Assembly: GCA_965222215.1 (NCBI GenBank)
Contig: OZ244931.1
Location: forward strand, 806,001 to 870,000
Reading direction: 5' to 3'
DNA length: 64,000 nt
Source: JABJAG01 sp965222215
GTDB lineage: Bacteria; Pseudomonadota; Alphaproteobacteria; UBA6615
The notes below the pieces were generated by a model. It made no database searches and was not told the DNA's origin. It saw nothing but the letters and a program-made list of their open reading frames with translations. The position numbers and the translations under genes are program-made. Position 1 is the stretch's first letter. Every line of letters starts with the position of its first letter. Below, in pieces: positions 1 through 8,424 of the stretch.

Positions 1-330
1 TGGGGCCTGCAGCCCCTGTTCCTCAGCAAGAAGGAACTCTCGCCGATCGAGCATGACCGCATCTGGACGAACCCGCGGGTCGAGCCGAAGGTGCGCGATC
101 ACTTCGAGCACTATCACGATCTCTACAAGACGTTCCTCGACAACAAGCCCGATTTCGGCGACGACCTGTTTGTCGATCTCCACACGCTGTTCGGCACGAT
201 TGGGGCCGACCGCACCCTGCTTGCGGACGTCGTCCATCTCCTGCCGGAAGGAGATCGGGTGATCGGCGAGCACTATGCGGAACGGATTTTCGAATCTCTC
301 GTCCCGCGTATCGTGGAACAGGGCAGGTAG
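1..330 (+). CDS. C-terminal part of a probable SGNH/GDSL-like protein (partial)
   Basis: The frame is open from the first base with no start codon, so the gene begins outside the window; 109 residues are visible, ending with TAG at 328-330. Near the end it reads LLADVVHLLPEGDRVIGEH. The D-x-x-H spacing, a Gly and a following amphipathic helix resemble the last conserved block of SGNH hydrolases, where Asp and His complete the catalytic triad. The nucleophile region lies outside the window, so the family call is an inference. SGNH proteins in polysaccharide loci often remove or handle acyl groups, which would suit the genes that follow. The next gene starts 6 nt downstream. Confidence 0.5.
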   Translation, partial: WGLQPLFLSKKELSPIEHDRIWTNPRVEPKVRDHFEHYHDLYKTFLDNKPDFGDDLFVDLHTLFGTIGADRTLLADVVHLLPEGDRVIGEHYAERIFESLVPRIVEQGR

Positions 331-336
331 GATCCG

Positions 337-546
337 ATGAGCGACACGACGGACAACGAGATCATCCGCCGCGAGGAAGCGGCCCATCTCGACCGGCTCG
401 CCCGGGAGGCGGAGGGGTCCGGCGCCCCGCGTCTGGCTGCGTTTCTGCGCGAAGAGCGTGACCGTGCGCTCGCGATCGCGGTCGAGGCGCGCCTCGCGCC
501 GGACGAGGGTTCGACGTCGTCGCCCTTCGTCTATGCGATGCAGTAG
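337..546 (+). CDS. Small hypothetical protein, 69 aa
   Basis: The ORF starts with ATG 6 nt after the preceding stop and uses codons like its neighbours. The protein is hydrophilic and charged, rich in Glu, Arg and Ala, and likely an alpha-helical hairpin from about residue 8 to 52. It has no signal peptide, membrane segment or recognisable motif. Close spacing to both neighbours suggests co-transcription with the polysaccharide block. No function can be assigned. Confidence 0.55.
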   Translation: MSDTTDNEIIRREEAAHLDRLAREAEGSGAPRLAAFLREERDRALAIAVEARLAPDEGSTSSPFVYAMQ

Positions 547-594
547 GCCCGTATTGGGACGCATCAGGGCGATAAGGTATCATCGACCTCGCTC

Positions 595-2901
595 ATGACC
601 GAAACACCCCGAAGCCTGTCCGATCGTCCCGAATCAGGGATCTTCAACCGCTTGCTCCGGACAATCGATGCCGCGCTGGGGGTATCTCAGGTCGTGATGC
701 CCCGCCTGGCGCTGCTTGAACGGCGCCAGACGGCGTTGAATGATGCGCTCGCGGAAGCTTGGCGGAAATCCGACGCCCATGTGGCGCGTTTCTCGAAGCG
801 CCAGAATGAGTTCGCAAACCAGTTCTTTGTCTTCAATGACCGGATCGCGGCGCTGGGCGACGACCAGCGCGCGCAACTGGAAGAGACGCGCGCCATGCAG
901 GGGCGGCTTGCGGCGCATGTGGCGGAACTGGAGGCCGTGCGGTCCGAGATCGTGCAGGCGGAGCAGCGCCAGCAGGAATTGAACCAGGGCCTGGCGAAGC
1001 GTGTCGAGACGCTTGTGGGTGTGCTGGACGACCACAACCGCCTGTTCGCGGACATCCGTTCGGACGTCGCGGCCGGAAAGGACGACCGTGCCGCGCTTAC
1101 CGCGCGGGTGGATGCGATGGAAGGCGATGTCGCGAAACAGGCGACGGAGCTTGCTGCGGTGCGATCCGGGCTTGAGACGGCGCAGGATGGGCTGGCGGAT
1201 ACGCTGAAGGAACTCTCGGAGAAGGTCTTCGCGAACCACGAGGAAGTGGATCGCGCGCAAGGGGCTCTGGGCAAGCGGATCGACTCGATCGACGAAGACC
1301 TTGCAGACCAGGCCGAGTTCGCGGCCGCGCTGCGTGCGGCTGCAGATCAGAGCGGGCAGGCGATAGACGGACGTGTATCCGCCGTCGAGACGCGCATCTC
1401 CGCTGTGTCGGACGATGTTGTGGAGTTGCGCGACACCCTGTCGGCATTGTCTGCCAGCCGTGACGGGCAGTCCTCCGATGAGCTTGAGCGGTACACCGCA
1501 CTTGAAGAAGGTCTTTCGGCGCAGGGCGTTGCGCTCGAGGACATCCGAAGCACCTTTGATCGCCTCGATACGGAACTGGCAGCATTGCGGGAAAGCGACG
1601 CAACCGGGACGGGTGAGAGGGATGCCGCTGCCGAGCGCCTTGCCGCACTCGAGTCTCTGGTGGCTGAGCAGGTGCGCGCCAATGAGGCCGTGCACGCAGA
1701 AATAGCATCGATCCGCCGGGACAACGAGGCGAACTTCACATCGGCAGTTAGTGAAATCCGCGACTTCAAGCTGCCCCAGAGCCTTGAAAGTCTCGAACGG
1801 TTCGTTGACATGATGTCGAACGAGGCGGGGCGCGTGAACCAGCGGCTCGTCGATTTCGACAGCGAGTTCGCCCGCATCGACAAACGCATCGTCGAACATG
1901 ACGAAGCGTTTCATCAGCTGAGCAACGAACGATTGGCCCGCCTGACGGATCATATCGAGATGCTGAGCCAGCGGCTGATCGGCCTCGATGCGCTCACCGA
2001 ATTCACTGGGCCGACCATATGGCCCGCCCGCACGGCATCCAGCCGGGTGCGGGCGCCGTACTACATCTTCGTCTGCTCCTACGGACGCACGGCCACCTAC
2101 TGGCTTGCTCAGCTTTTGAACGAACACCCGGACATCATTTCCAGCCACGGGCCGACGACCCCGCCCATCGTCGAGTACGAAGAGGCAAATCCGCACGAAC
2201 TGGACAACTGGGTCTGGGAGAATATGCCGAAGTTTCACGACATGAAGCTGCGCGACGTGCTGCGCGACATGCGCAAGGTCGGCGAGGCGAAGTACTACGT
2301 GAAGGTTCACGCTTACTCCGCGTTTAACCTTTTCAACCGTCTCATGGATGAGGGGATGACGCGTCCGGTCCTGATGGCGAACCTTGTCCGCCATCCGGTC
2401 ACGCGGGTCGAATCCTTCGCCAAACGCTGGAAGGAAAACGCCGGCTGGAACGAACGCCTGCGGACTTTCCTGCTCGACTGGTGGGATGAACAGGAGCCCG
2501 CGCGTGCGCTTCGCAAACACCTCGAAGCGAAGCATTCCGTTGATTTCACGGATGAGGCGAACGTGTTTTTTGCGACCGCCTGCCTTTGGCTCCGGCAGGA
2601 CCGCGAGGACCTGATGGTGCCGATGCTGCATGTGTCGAGCGAGCGTCTGGTTTCCGATCCGGACTATTTCGCATGGTTTCTCGACCGTCTCACGCTCGGG
2701 CGCCTGGCCGGAGACCGGGAGATCATGGAAATCTACCGCAACACCGGCCCGAAGAATGTCTCCGCCGGTGCGCGGCCCGCGCGGGAGGTCTATCGGGGGT
2801 GGGACGATTGGCAGCGTGAAGCGTTCGATTTTGTTGCGAACCTGTACGATCTTGCGCCGCTGTATTCCCGGTTCCCCTACGATCTGGATTTCGGTTCGTA
2901 G
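595..2901 (+). CDS. Coiled-coil protein with C-terminal sulfotransferase-like domain
   Basis: This 768-residue protein has two parts. Residues about 40-470 are almost entirely predicted coiled coil: heptad-like Leu/Ala/Val spacing, rich in Glu, Asp, Arg and Gln, nearly Pro-free. From about 487 on it is globular. FVCSYGRTATYWLAQLL (about 490-506) matches the 5'-phosphosulfate loop of PAPS-dependent sulfotransferases, and NLVRHPVTRVESFAKRW (about 594-610) matches the 3'-phosphate loop with its Arg and Ser. By family it would transfer sulfate from PAPS to a glycan or lipid. No signal peptide is visible, so it is probably cytosolic or membrane-associated. The long coil is not usual for bacterial sulfotransferases and may be an oligomerisation stalk or a chain-length ruler. 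Confidence 0.8.
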   Translation: MTETPRSLSDRPESGIFNRLLRTIDAALGVSQVVMPRLALLERRQTALNDALAEAWRKSDAHVARFSKRQNEFANQFFVFNDRIAALGDDQRAQLEETRAMQGRLAAHVAELEAVRSEIVQAEQRQQELNQGLAKRVETLVGVLDDHNRLFADIRSDVAAGKDDRAALTARVDAMEGDVAKQATELAAVRSGLETAQDGLADTLKELSEKVFANHEEVDRAQGALGKRIDSIDEDLADQAEFAAALRAAADQSGQAIDGRVSAVETRISAVSDDVVELRDTLSALSASRDGQSSDELERYTALEEGLSAQGVALEDIRSTFDRLDTELAALRESDATGTGERDAAAERLAALESLVAEQVRANEAVHAEIASIRRDNEANFTSAVSEIRDFKLPQSLESLERFVDMMSNEAGRVNQRLVDFDSEFARIDKRIVEHDEAFHQLSNERLARLTDHIEMLSQRLIGLDALTEFTGPTIWPARTASSRVRAPYYIFVCSYGRTATYWLAQLLNEHPDIISSHGPTTPPIVEYEEANPHELDNWVWENMPKFHDMKLRDVLRDMRKVGEAKYYVKVHAYSAFNLFNRLMDEGMTRPVLMANLVRHPVTRVESFAKRWKENAGWNERLRTFLLDWWDEQEPARALRKHLEAKHSVDFTDEANVFFATACLWLRQDREDLMVPMLHVSSERLVSDPDYFAWFLDRLTLGRLAGDREIMEIYRNTGPKNVSAGARPAREVYRGWDDWQREAFDFVANLYDLAPLYSRFPYDLDFGS

Positions 2902-2922
2902 CCGGCCCGGCGCTGCCCTGCG

Positions 2923-3906
2923 ATGCTTGTCTCGATCCAGTTTCCCAGCAACCGACCAGACCAGTTCATCGGCCTCATCGACAATCTGGAAGCCACGCTT
3001 GACGACCCCGCGTCGGTGGAAGTCGTCGTCAAGGTCGATTCGGAAGACGGCCCGATGACCGAATGCGTCGAGGCACTCCGGGACAGCCGTCCGATCAGGA
3101 TCGTCCCGCATTACGCAACGGGGGCGGGTGGCCATTTCGAGCTCTGGCGGGACCAGAACGCCTTGCTGGAACTCGGCGACCCCGCCGCCTATTTCGTGCA
3201 GAACATCAATGATGAGGTTCGCTACCGCACCAAAGGCTGGGACACCGTCCTGTCGAAGTATGTCGGCCTGTTCGAGGACGGCATCTTCCGGCTTCGCTGT
3301 TCCGACCACCGGCGCTGGACCTACGAAGACTTCCTCGATATTGGGCCGCATCCGGAAAACACGGCCTTCTTCACCCGCAAGTGGTTCGAGATATCCGGTA
3401 ACTGGTGCGATGCCCACAGCCCCGATGCGTTTCAGCAGGGCGTCGCCTGTCATCTGGCGAGCTATGTACCCGGCCGCGACGTGGTGATCGACGACATCCG
3501 TCTGGCCGGTCTGGACGCGAACCTTCTGATGGACGAGGCGAGCCTGGCCCGGAAAATGGAACAGGTCTGGCGCGCATGGGACCGGCTGTACGGATACGCG
3601 ATGCAGCTCACCATGCGCGCGCGCGCAGCGCGATTGTACGCGTATATCCGCGCGTCGGAGCAGGGGTGCCCCGATCCGCATATCGACACCTCCTGGCGGG
3701 CACGACGCGTCGTTGCGGTCGATGCGGCGGGGCATGTGCTGGCCGATGTGGACTTTTCCGTGTCCGTGCGGCGCGTGGGCCGGCTGGTCTATCGCTTTCG
3801 TCACCGCATTTGGCGCCAGACGGGGCGGCTGACATGGCTGGTGCGCGCATGGCTGGGACGGTTCACGCAGGGGTTTACCCCTAAGACCGGTCAGCTTGGC
3901 TCGTAG
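2923..3906 (+). CDS. Putative glycosyltransferase, tandem paralogue 1
   Basis: This 327-residue protein is the first of three adjacent paralogues. It opens with a beta-strand and SNRPDQF loop, has a KVDSEDGP stretch, and carries INDE (about 94-97) followed by GWD, where GT-A glycosyltransferases usually have the metal-binding acidic motif. The paralogues share SNRPxx, NDE, GWDxxLxxY, IFRLR and the PDxFQQ motif. A GT-A fold acting on a nucleotide sugar is inferred from the pattern. The C-terminus (from about 280) is basic and aromatic and may be a membrane-surface anchor. This copy lacks the YYGGGGP motif present in the other two. Its stop overlaps the start of the next gene. Confidence 0.65.
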   Translation: MLVSIQFPSNRPDQFIGLIDNLEATLDDPASVEVVVKVDSEDGPMTECVEALRDSRPIRIVPHYATGAGGHFELWRDQNALLELGDPAAYFVQNINDEVRYRTKGWDTVLSKYVGLFEDGIFRLRCSDHRRWTYEDFLDIGPHPENTAFFTRKWFEISGNWCDAHSPDAFQQGVACHLASYVPGRDVVIDDIRLAGLDANLLMDEASLARKMEQVWRAWDRLYGYAMQLTMRARAARLYAYIRASEQGCPDPHIDTSWRARRVVAVDAAGHVLADVDFSVSVRRVGRLVYRFRHRIWRQTGRLTWLVRAWLGRFTQGFTPKTGQLGS

Positions 3907-4957
3907 CAGGAATCCCGTGCCGCTCGTCTCGCTCCTTCTATGCTCGAACCGCCCGGAAAACCTGGCGTCCTATTTCGACCGGCTCGAAGCCGTCACGTCC
4001 AATCCCGCCAACGTCGAAGCCGTCGTCAAGATCGACGAAGGGGACGGCGAGAGCCTGGCGCTCGTCGAACTCGAGAAGGCGGCGCGGCCATTCGCGATCA
4101 AGTACCTGGTCTCGGCCCGGCCCCGGGGGTTTCACGAACTCTGGCGTTCCTACGATCAGCTCCATGCGCTGAGCGATCCAGGCAGCTACTTCCTGGCCAT
4201 TCACAACGACGAAGTCTTTTTCCGCACCCCGGGCTGGGATGAGGTGCTCGCGCGCTATGTCGGATACTTCGACGACGACATATTCCGGCTTCGCGTGTCC
4301 CAGTTCCGCTGGCGCAATTACCGGGACCATTGGGAGTGCGGCTATGCGCCCGACAGCTACGCATTTGCGACCCGGCAATGGATCGACCTGCAGGACAACT
4401 GGGCGCCCGTCGAAGGCCCGGACACGTTCCAGCAGCTGGTGGCGTACTACCTTTCCCGTCTGTCGTGGCCGCGCCAGATGCAGACCCAGCGAGATATCGC
4501 GATACCGGGTATCGAGCTGGGGGGCGAAGTGGCTCTGGTGGGGCTTTCGGACACGCAGCGTATCGACCGGGTGCGCGCGGGGATTCCAGGATGGATTCGG
4601 CTGATGTCGCGCAAGACGCAGCGTGCGGCGCTGCGCCGCGCCGGACTGCTTGAGGCGCATATCCGGGCCCGGGAAACGGACGTGCCGGCTCAAGTGGTCG
4701 AGGACCCTGCGAAACGGCGATTTCTCGTCCGGCGGCCGGGTGAGCCCGACGTCGAAGTCGCGTACCGGAAATTGCGCCGGAGTATTGCGGCGACGAATTT
4801 CCACCGCATGCAGCACTATTTCTATTATGGCGGCGGGGGCCCCGAAATCCGAACGGCGTGGTGGGAATACCAGCGCGATTTCTATTTCCTGCGCTATCTC
4901 AACTTCCGCGATCACGTGAAAGGATTCCTGACGTCGCGCGGTCTCATTCGGCGCTAG
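3896..4957 (+). CDS. Putative glycosyltransferase, tandem paralogue 2
   Basis: This 353-residue protein is closely similar to the N-terminal domain of the next gene: SNRPENLASYFDRLEAV, then HNDEVFF (about 102-108), TPGWDEVLARY, YRDHWECGYAPDS, GPDTFQQLV and YYGGGGPEI (about 309). A TTG start at 3896 overlaps the preceding gene by 11 nt; a GTG at 3917 is an equally plausible start. The family probably has a GT-A-like fold, with NDE as the likely metal or sugar contact. No signal peptide is seen, so action on cytosolic nucleotide sugars is the simplest reading. Confidence 0.65.
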   Translation: MARSRNPVPLVSLLLCSNRPENLASYFDRLEAVTSNPANVEAVVKIDEGDGESLALVELEKAARPFAIKYLVSARPRGFHELWRSYDQLHALSDPGSYFLAIHNDEVFFRTPGWDEVLARYVGYFDDDIFRLRVSQFRWRNYRDHWECGYAPDSYAFATRQWIDLQDNWAPVEGPDTFQQLVAYYLSRLSWPRQMQTQRDIAIPGIELGGEVALVGLSDTQRIDRVRAGIPGWIRLMSRKTQRAALRRAGLLEAHIRARETDVPAQVVEDPAKRRFLVRRPGEPDVEVAYRKLRRSIAATNFHRMQHYFYYGGGGPEIRTAWWEYQRDFYFLRYLNFRDHVKGFLTSRGLIRR

Positions 4958-5064
4958 CCGGGCACGCGGGAATCGCGAACTGCGCGTTGACATGCGCGCG
5001 GTCGTGATGACACACCTTCCGGGGGGAGCAGGGTCGTCCGCGCAACGCTGGCGCACCGGAATCG

Positions 5065-7722
5065 ATGGACGTGTCTATGGGGAATTCCGAGTACGGAACG
5101 GGTGTTCTTCTGTCGATTCACCTCACGTCGAATCGGCCGGAAAACATCGTCCCTTTCTTCGACAATCTCGAAGCGACGGCGTCCGACCATGAGAATTTCG
5201 AAATCTGTCTGAAGATCGACGACGACGACGAGGCGATGAACCGCGTCATGGAGCGCGAGGCGGCCATCCGCCCGTTCCGCATACGCTACATATCCACGCC
5301 GCTGCCCGAGGGGTTCTGGGGATTGTGGCGGGCGCTGAACGACCTTGTCGGAATCTGCGATCCGGACGCCTATTTCCTCGTCAACTTTAACGACGAGATG
5401 TGTTTCCTCGAACCCGGCTGGGACGAGGCGCTGGCGCGCTACAAGGGGTTCTACCCCGACCATATCTTCCGTCTGCGGACCTCGCGGTTCCGCTTCCGAA
5501 ATTATCGCGACTACTGGGAATGCGGCTACGCACCCGAGACGTCCGCCTTCACCACGAAGCGCTGGATCGACATCCAGGGCGACTGGAATGCCTGCATCGG
5601 GCCCGACACGTTCCAGCAAACCGTGTCCCATTACCTGTCGCGTTCGAACTGGCCGGGACAGTTCCAGTACAACCGCGATGTGCCGGTCAACGACATCAAG
5701 ATCGGCGGCGAGGGTGCCGGTCTGGGCATGAGCGAGGAGCAGTGGCGCCGCTGGAGCCGCGCGGCCATTCGCAACTGGTTCCACATCATGTCAACGGACA
5801 TCCAGACAGAGGCGAACCGGCGCGCCCGCCTGCTGCAGGCGCATCTCTTTGCGTCGAACCAGGGATTGAACGACTACGGTGTCGTGGAAGACAGCAAGCG
5901 CGCCGTGGTCCAGGTCTTCAACAACGCGATCGAAGACGACCGGCCGATCGCTACCTTCCCGTATAAGCTCAGCCGCCTCCGGATTGGCCTCACCAACTGG
6001 TGGCGCGGGTTTCACTACTACTACTACGGCGGCGGCGGCCCGGACGTGGCCAGGCAGTGGTGGAGCCAGCAGCGGATATACCTGTCCCTGCGTTATGCCT
6101 GGGTTTTCCAACCGTTCGAGAAATTTGCGCGCGGCTGGCATGCGGCCCGCTACACGCCGGATCGGTCGGGTGAGGGGACGCCGATCGCCAGCGGCAACGA
6201 TCCCACGGCCGTGTTCAATTCGGATACCCAGGTGTGGTGGGTTTCGCCGGAACGTGGAGAGGCCGTCCGGCGTAATTCCTATGTCGGCTGCGTTTTCGAT
6301 GAGCCGAAGCACATCCGGATGATCCTCCTCACCCAGACGTCGAACAAACCGTTCCGTCAGGACCGGGTCCGGATCGAGCGGAGCACCGACGGCGGAGAGA
6401 CGTGGTCGAGAGTCCGCTCCCGACCGTTTTTCCTGCGCGGGACGCGTTCGACGATCGGCCTTGCGGCAAGCGGGCCGGCGACCCACTGGCGGGTGGTCGC
6501 CAATGGCCGGAACGCCAGGTCGGATCTCCATGCCTGGACGCCCATCCAGGTCGAGATGTTCGAGGCCCGGCCGTTCGGGCAAACCTGGGCATTGCTGCTC
6601 GGCAAGCCCGTGCCGGCGGACACCGCCGATGCGATGGTCGAGGTCGCGGAGACGGCGCAACCGGACGCGCCCACGGACATGAGCGACGTGGGGAACGCGT
6701 TGCGCGACCGGAGTGTGCTGTTGGGGCTTCTGGATGCGGGAGACGCGCCGGCGGCCGCGCGGGCCGCTGCTGTCATGCGACGCCACAATGCAGGAGATCC
6801 GCTGGTCTATCTCGCCGAGGGACATGCGAAGGTGCTGGCAAGTGACGTTGCAGACGCGATCCCGCACTACCGGGCGGGGCTGGAGGCGGCGCCCGGCGAC
6901 CGTGAACTCCAGCTTGCCCTGTTGCAGGCCTGCGCCCAGACCCCGGGACATGAGGCAGACTGCGCTGCGCTTTCCGAATCGCTTCGCGTTGAAGAGCGCG
7001 ATGTTGTGTTCGAGGGACCCGAGGCGGATCCGGCCGGGATCGCAGCGAGCCTGCGCGAATACGGCTGCGCGGTGCTGCGTTCGGCGGTCGATCGGGACCT
7101 GGCCCGGAGGCTGTTCGCGCGCTCCGAGCGTCACGTCTATCGCCTGAACGGGCAACCGTGGCACCGGCCGGGCGAACGATGGAACATGGTCTATCCGCTG
7201 TCCATTCTCGATGAGAACCTTGAAGACCTTGAGGCGCAGTCCGGAACGGTCGGGGTGCCGCCAGTCGGGCCCGCAGATCTCGCCCTCGCCGCGGCGTTCA
7301 CGGCGTCGCTGGATGCGGGGCTTTCCGCGATCGGTGTCGATTGCAGCGACGCGTCGGCGTTCCGTTCCGCAGGGGTGGCGTTCCGTTCCCATGGCGGGGC
7401 GGGATACGCGCCCGCGGTGGAGTATGGCGGCTTTGGAGGAGCATGTTCGGTGACGGGGTTCGGTGTCCACATAGCGCTGGCCGAGTCCGGTCTGGCGCGG
7501 CCGGGATTCTGTCCGGTTCCGGTCCCGCTGTCGGCTGCGTTTCCGATGTCCCGGGAATCCGAGACAAGGGAGGCAATTCTGGGTGTCTCGCCGCGTATCG
7601 TTCTTGGGGCCGGCGATGCGTTCGTCTGCGGGCGACGGAGCCTGTTCGCGTCGTGGATGCCGTCCGAGTCCGAGGTGCCGCGTGTCGGCGTTGTGCTCCA
7701 TGTCCAGGCGGGGAGCGGGTAG
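5065..7722 (+). CDS. Multimodular glycosyltransferase-like / discoidin-like / TPR-like / dioxygenase-like protein
   Basis: This 885-residue protein has four apparent modules. Residues 1-355 form a third copy of the tandem glycosyltransferase-like domain (NDE at 109-111, GWDEALARYKG, ECGYAPET, YYGGGGPDV). Residues about 368-502 form a beta-rich F5/8-C (discoidin)-like module with FRQDRVRIERSTDGGETW and PATHWRVVANGRNA, also found in the protein at 12252. Residues about 545-645 look like degenerate TPR helices (GDPLVYLAEGHAKVL, AIPHYRAGLEAAPGDRELQ). Residues about 650-885 begin like a phytanoyl-CoA dioxygenase (IAASLREYGCAVLRSAVDRD), but I see no H-x-D iron motif, so this part may be catalytically dead. 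Starts at 5065 or 5077 are possible. It follows a 107-nt gap. Confidence 0.65.
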   Translation: MDVSMGNSEYGTGVLLSIHLTSNRPENIVPFFDNLEATASDHENFEICLKIDDDDEAMNRVMEREAAIRPFRIRYISTPLPEGFWGLWRALNDLVGICDPDAYFLVNFNDEMCFLEPGWDEALARYKGFYPDHIFRLRTSRFRFRNYRDYWECGYAPETSAFTTKRWIDIQGDWNACIGPDTFQQTVSHYLSRSNWPGQFQYNRDVPVNDIKIGGEGAGLGMSEEQWRRWSRAAIRNWFHIMSTDIQTEANRRARLLQAHLFASNQGLNDYGVVEDSKRAVVQVFNNAIEDDRPIATFPYKLSRLRIGLTNWWRGFHYYYYGGGGPDVARQWWSQQRIYLSLRYAWVFQPFEKFARGWHAARYTPDRSGEGTPIASGNDPTAVFNSDTQVWWVSPERGEAVRRNSYVGCVFDEPKHIRMILLTQTSNKPFRQDRVRIERSTDGGETWSRVRSRPFFLRGTRSTIGLAASGPATHWRVVANGRNARSDLHAWTPIQVEMFEARPFGQTWALLLGKPVPADTADAMVEVAETAQPDAPTDMSDVGNALRDRSVLLGLLDAGDAPAAARAAAVMRRHNAGDPLVYLAEGHAKVLASDVADAIPHYRAGLEAAPGDRELQLALLQACAQTPGHEADCAALSESLRVEERDVVFEGPEADPAGIAASLREYGCAVLRSAVDRDLARRLFARSERHVYRLNGQPWHRPGERWNMVYPLSILDENLEDLEAQSGTVGVPPVGPADLALAAAFTASLDAGLSAIGVDCSDASAFRSAGVAFRSHGGAGYAPAVEYGGFGGACSVTGFGVHIALAESGLARPGFCPVPVPLSAAFPMSRESETREAILGVSPRIVLGAGDAFVCGRRSLFASWMPSESEVPRVGVVLHVQAGSG

Positions 7723-7728
7723 GTCGCG

Positions 7729-8424
7729 ATGTCGCGTATGGAAGACTTTCTTGCAGTGACGGCCCGGCGGGTACTTCCGGATTCGCTCCTCAAGTATGTG
7801 CCCGGTCTCTACTACACGTTGAACAAGCACAGGTTCCGGCTGTTCAGCCGTCCCGTACTCACCAAGGAGACGGCAAAGGCGCGGGCGCGCCGGCAGCGCG
7901 AAGGGTTCTTCGAACGGTTTTGCACGGGGCATGGCATCGACATCGGCTACGGGGGTGACCCGGTGGTCTCCGGCTGCGATGTCTGGGATATCGAGCATGG
8001 GGACGCCCAGGACCTCGAGACCATCGCGGACGGAATCTACGACTTTGCCTATTCGTCGCATCTTCTCGAGCATCTTCAGGACCCCGCCCGCGCGCTTTCC
8101 AACTGGTGGCGCATCCTCAAGCCCGGCGGTTACCTGATCCTGTATGTGCCCGACCGGGAACTGTACGAAAAGAAGCAGACGCTCCCGTCGCGCTTCAGCC
8201 TGGACCACCGGCACTTCTTTTTGCTTGATCGCGATGACCCTCCCGATACGCTCGGCATGCTTCCGCTGCTGGACGGCAGTCTGGGATCGCATGAAATCAT
8301 CTATGCGAAGCTTTGCGACGACGGTCTCACGGTGCGCGATCCCCATCGACACAGCGACGGCGAGTATTCGATCGAGATCGTCGCCCGCAAGTCTTCGCCG
8401 GACGATAGGGAGCCTGAAGCGTGA
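7729..8424 (+). CDS. Class I SAM-dependent methyltransferase
   Basis: The 231-residue protein has GIDIGYGGDPVV (about 69-80) as motif I, a downstream acidic residue, and then YDFAYSSHLLEHLQDP and WWRILKPGGYLILYVP, the hallmark post-I and motif IV-V region of the Methyltransf_11 type. A basic N-terminal segment (about 20-65) precedes the fold. The acceptor is unknown; in a glycan locus a sugar O-methylation or terminal cap is likely. The start is 6 nt after the previous stop, and its own stop overlaps the next GTG start (GTGA), so translation is coupled. Confidence 0.8.
   Translation: MSRMEDFLAVTARRVLPDSLLKYVPGLYYTLNKHRFRLFSRPVLTKETAKARARRQREGFFERFCTGHGIDIGYGGDPVVSGCDVWDIEHGDAQDLETIADGIYDFAYSSHLLEHLQDPARALSNWWRILKPGGYLILYVPDRELYEKKQTLPSRFSLDHRHFFLLDRDDPPDTLGMLPLLDGSLGSHEIIYAKLCDDGLTVRDPHRHSDGEYSIEIVARKSSPDDREPEA

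Noticed and set aside
634..3804. Open frame of more than 1000 codons antisense to the sulfotransferase and first paralogue genes
   Set aside because: It is a high-GC shadow: no domain motif, Arg/His/Pro-rich translation, and the plus-strand genes have clear PAPS and glycosyltransferase motifs.
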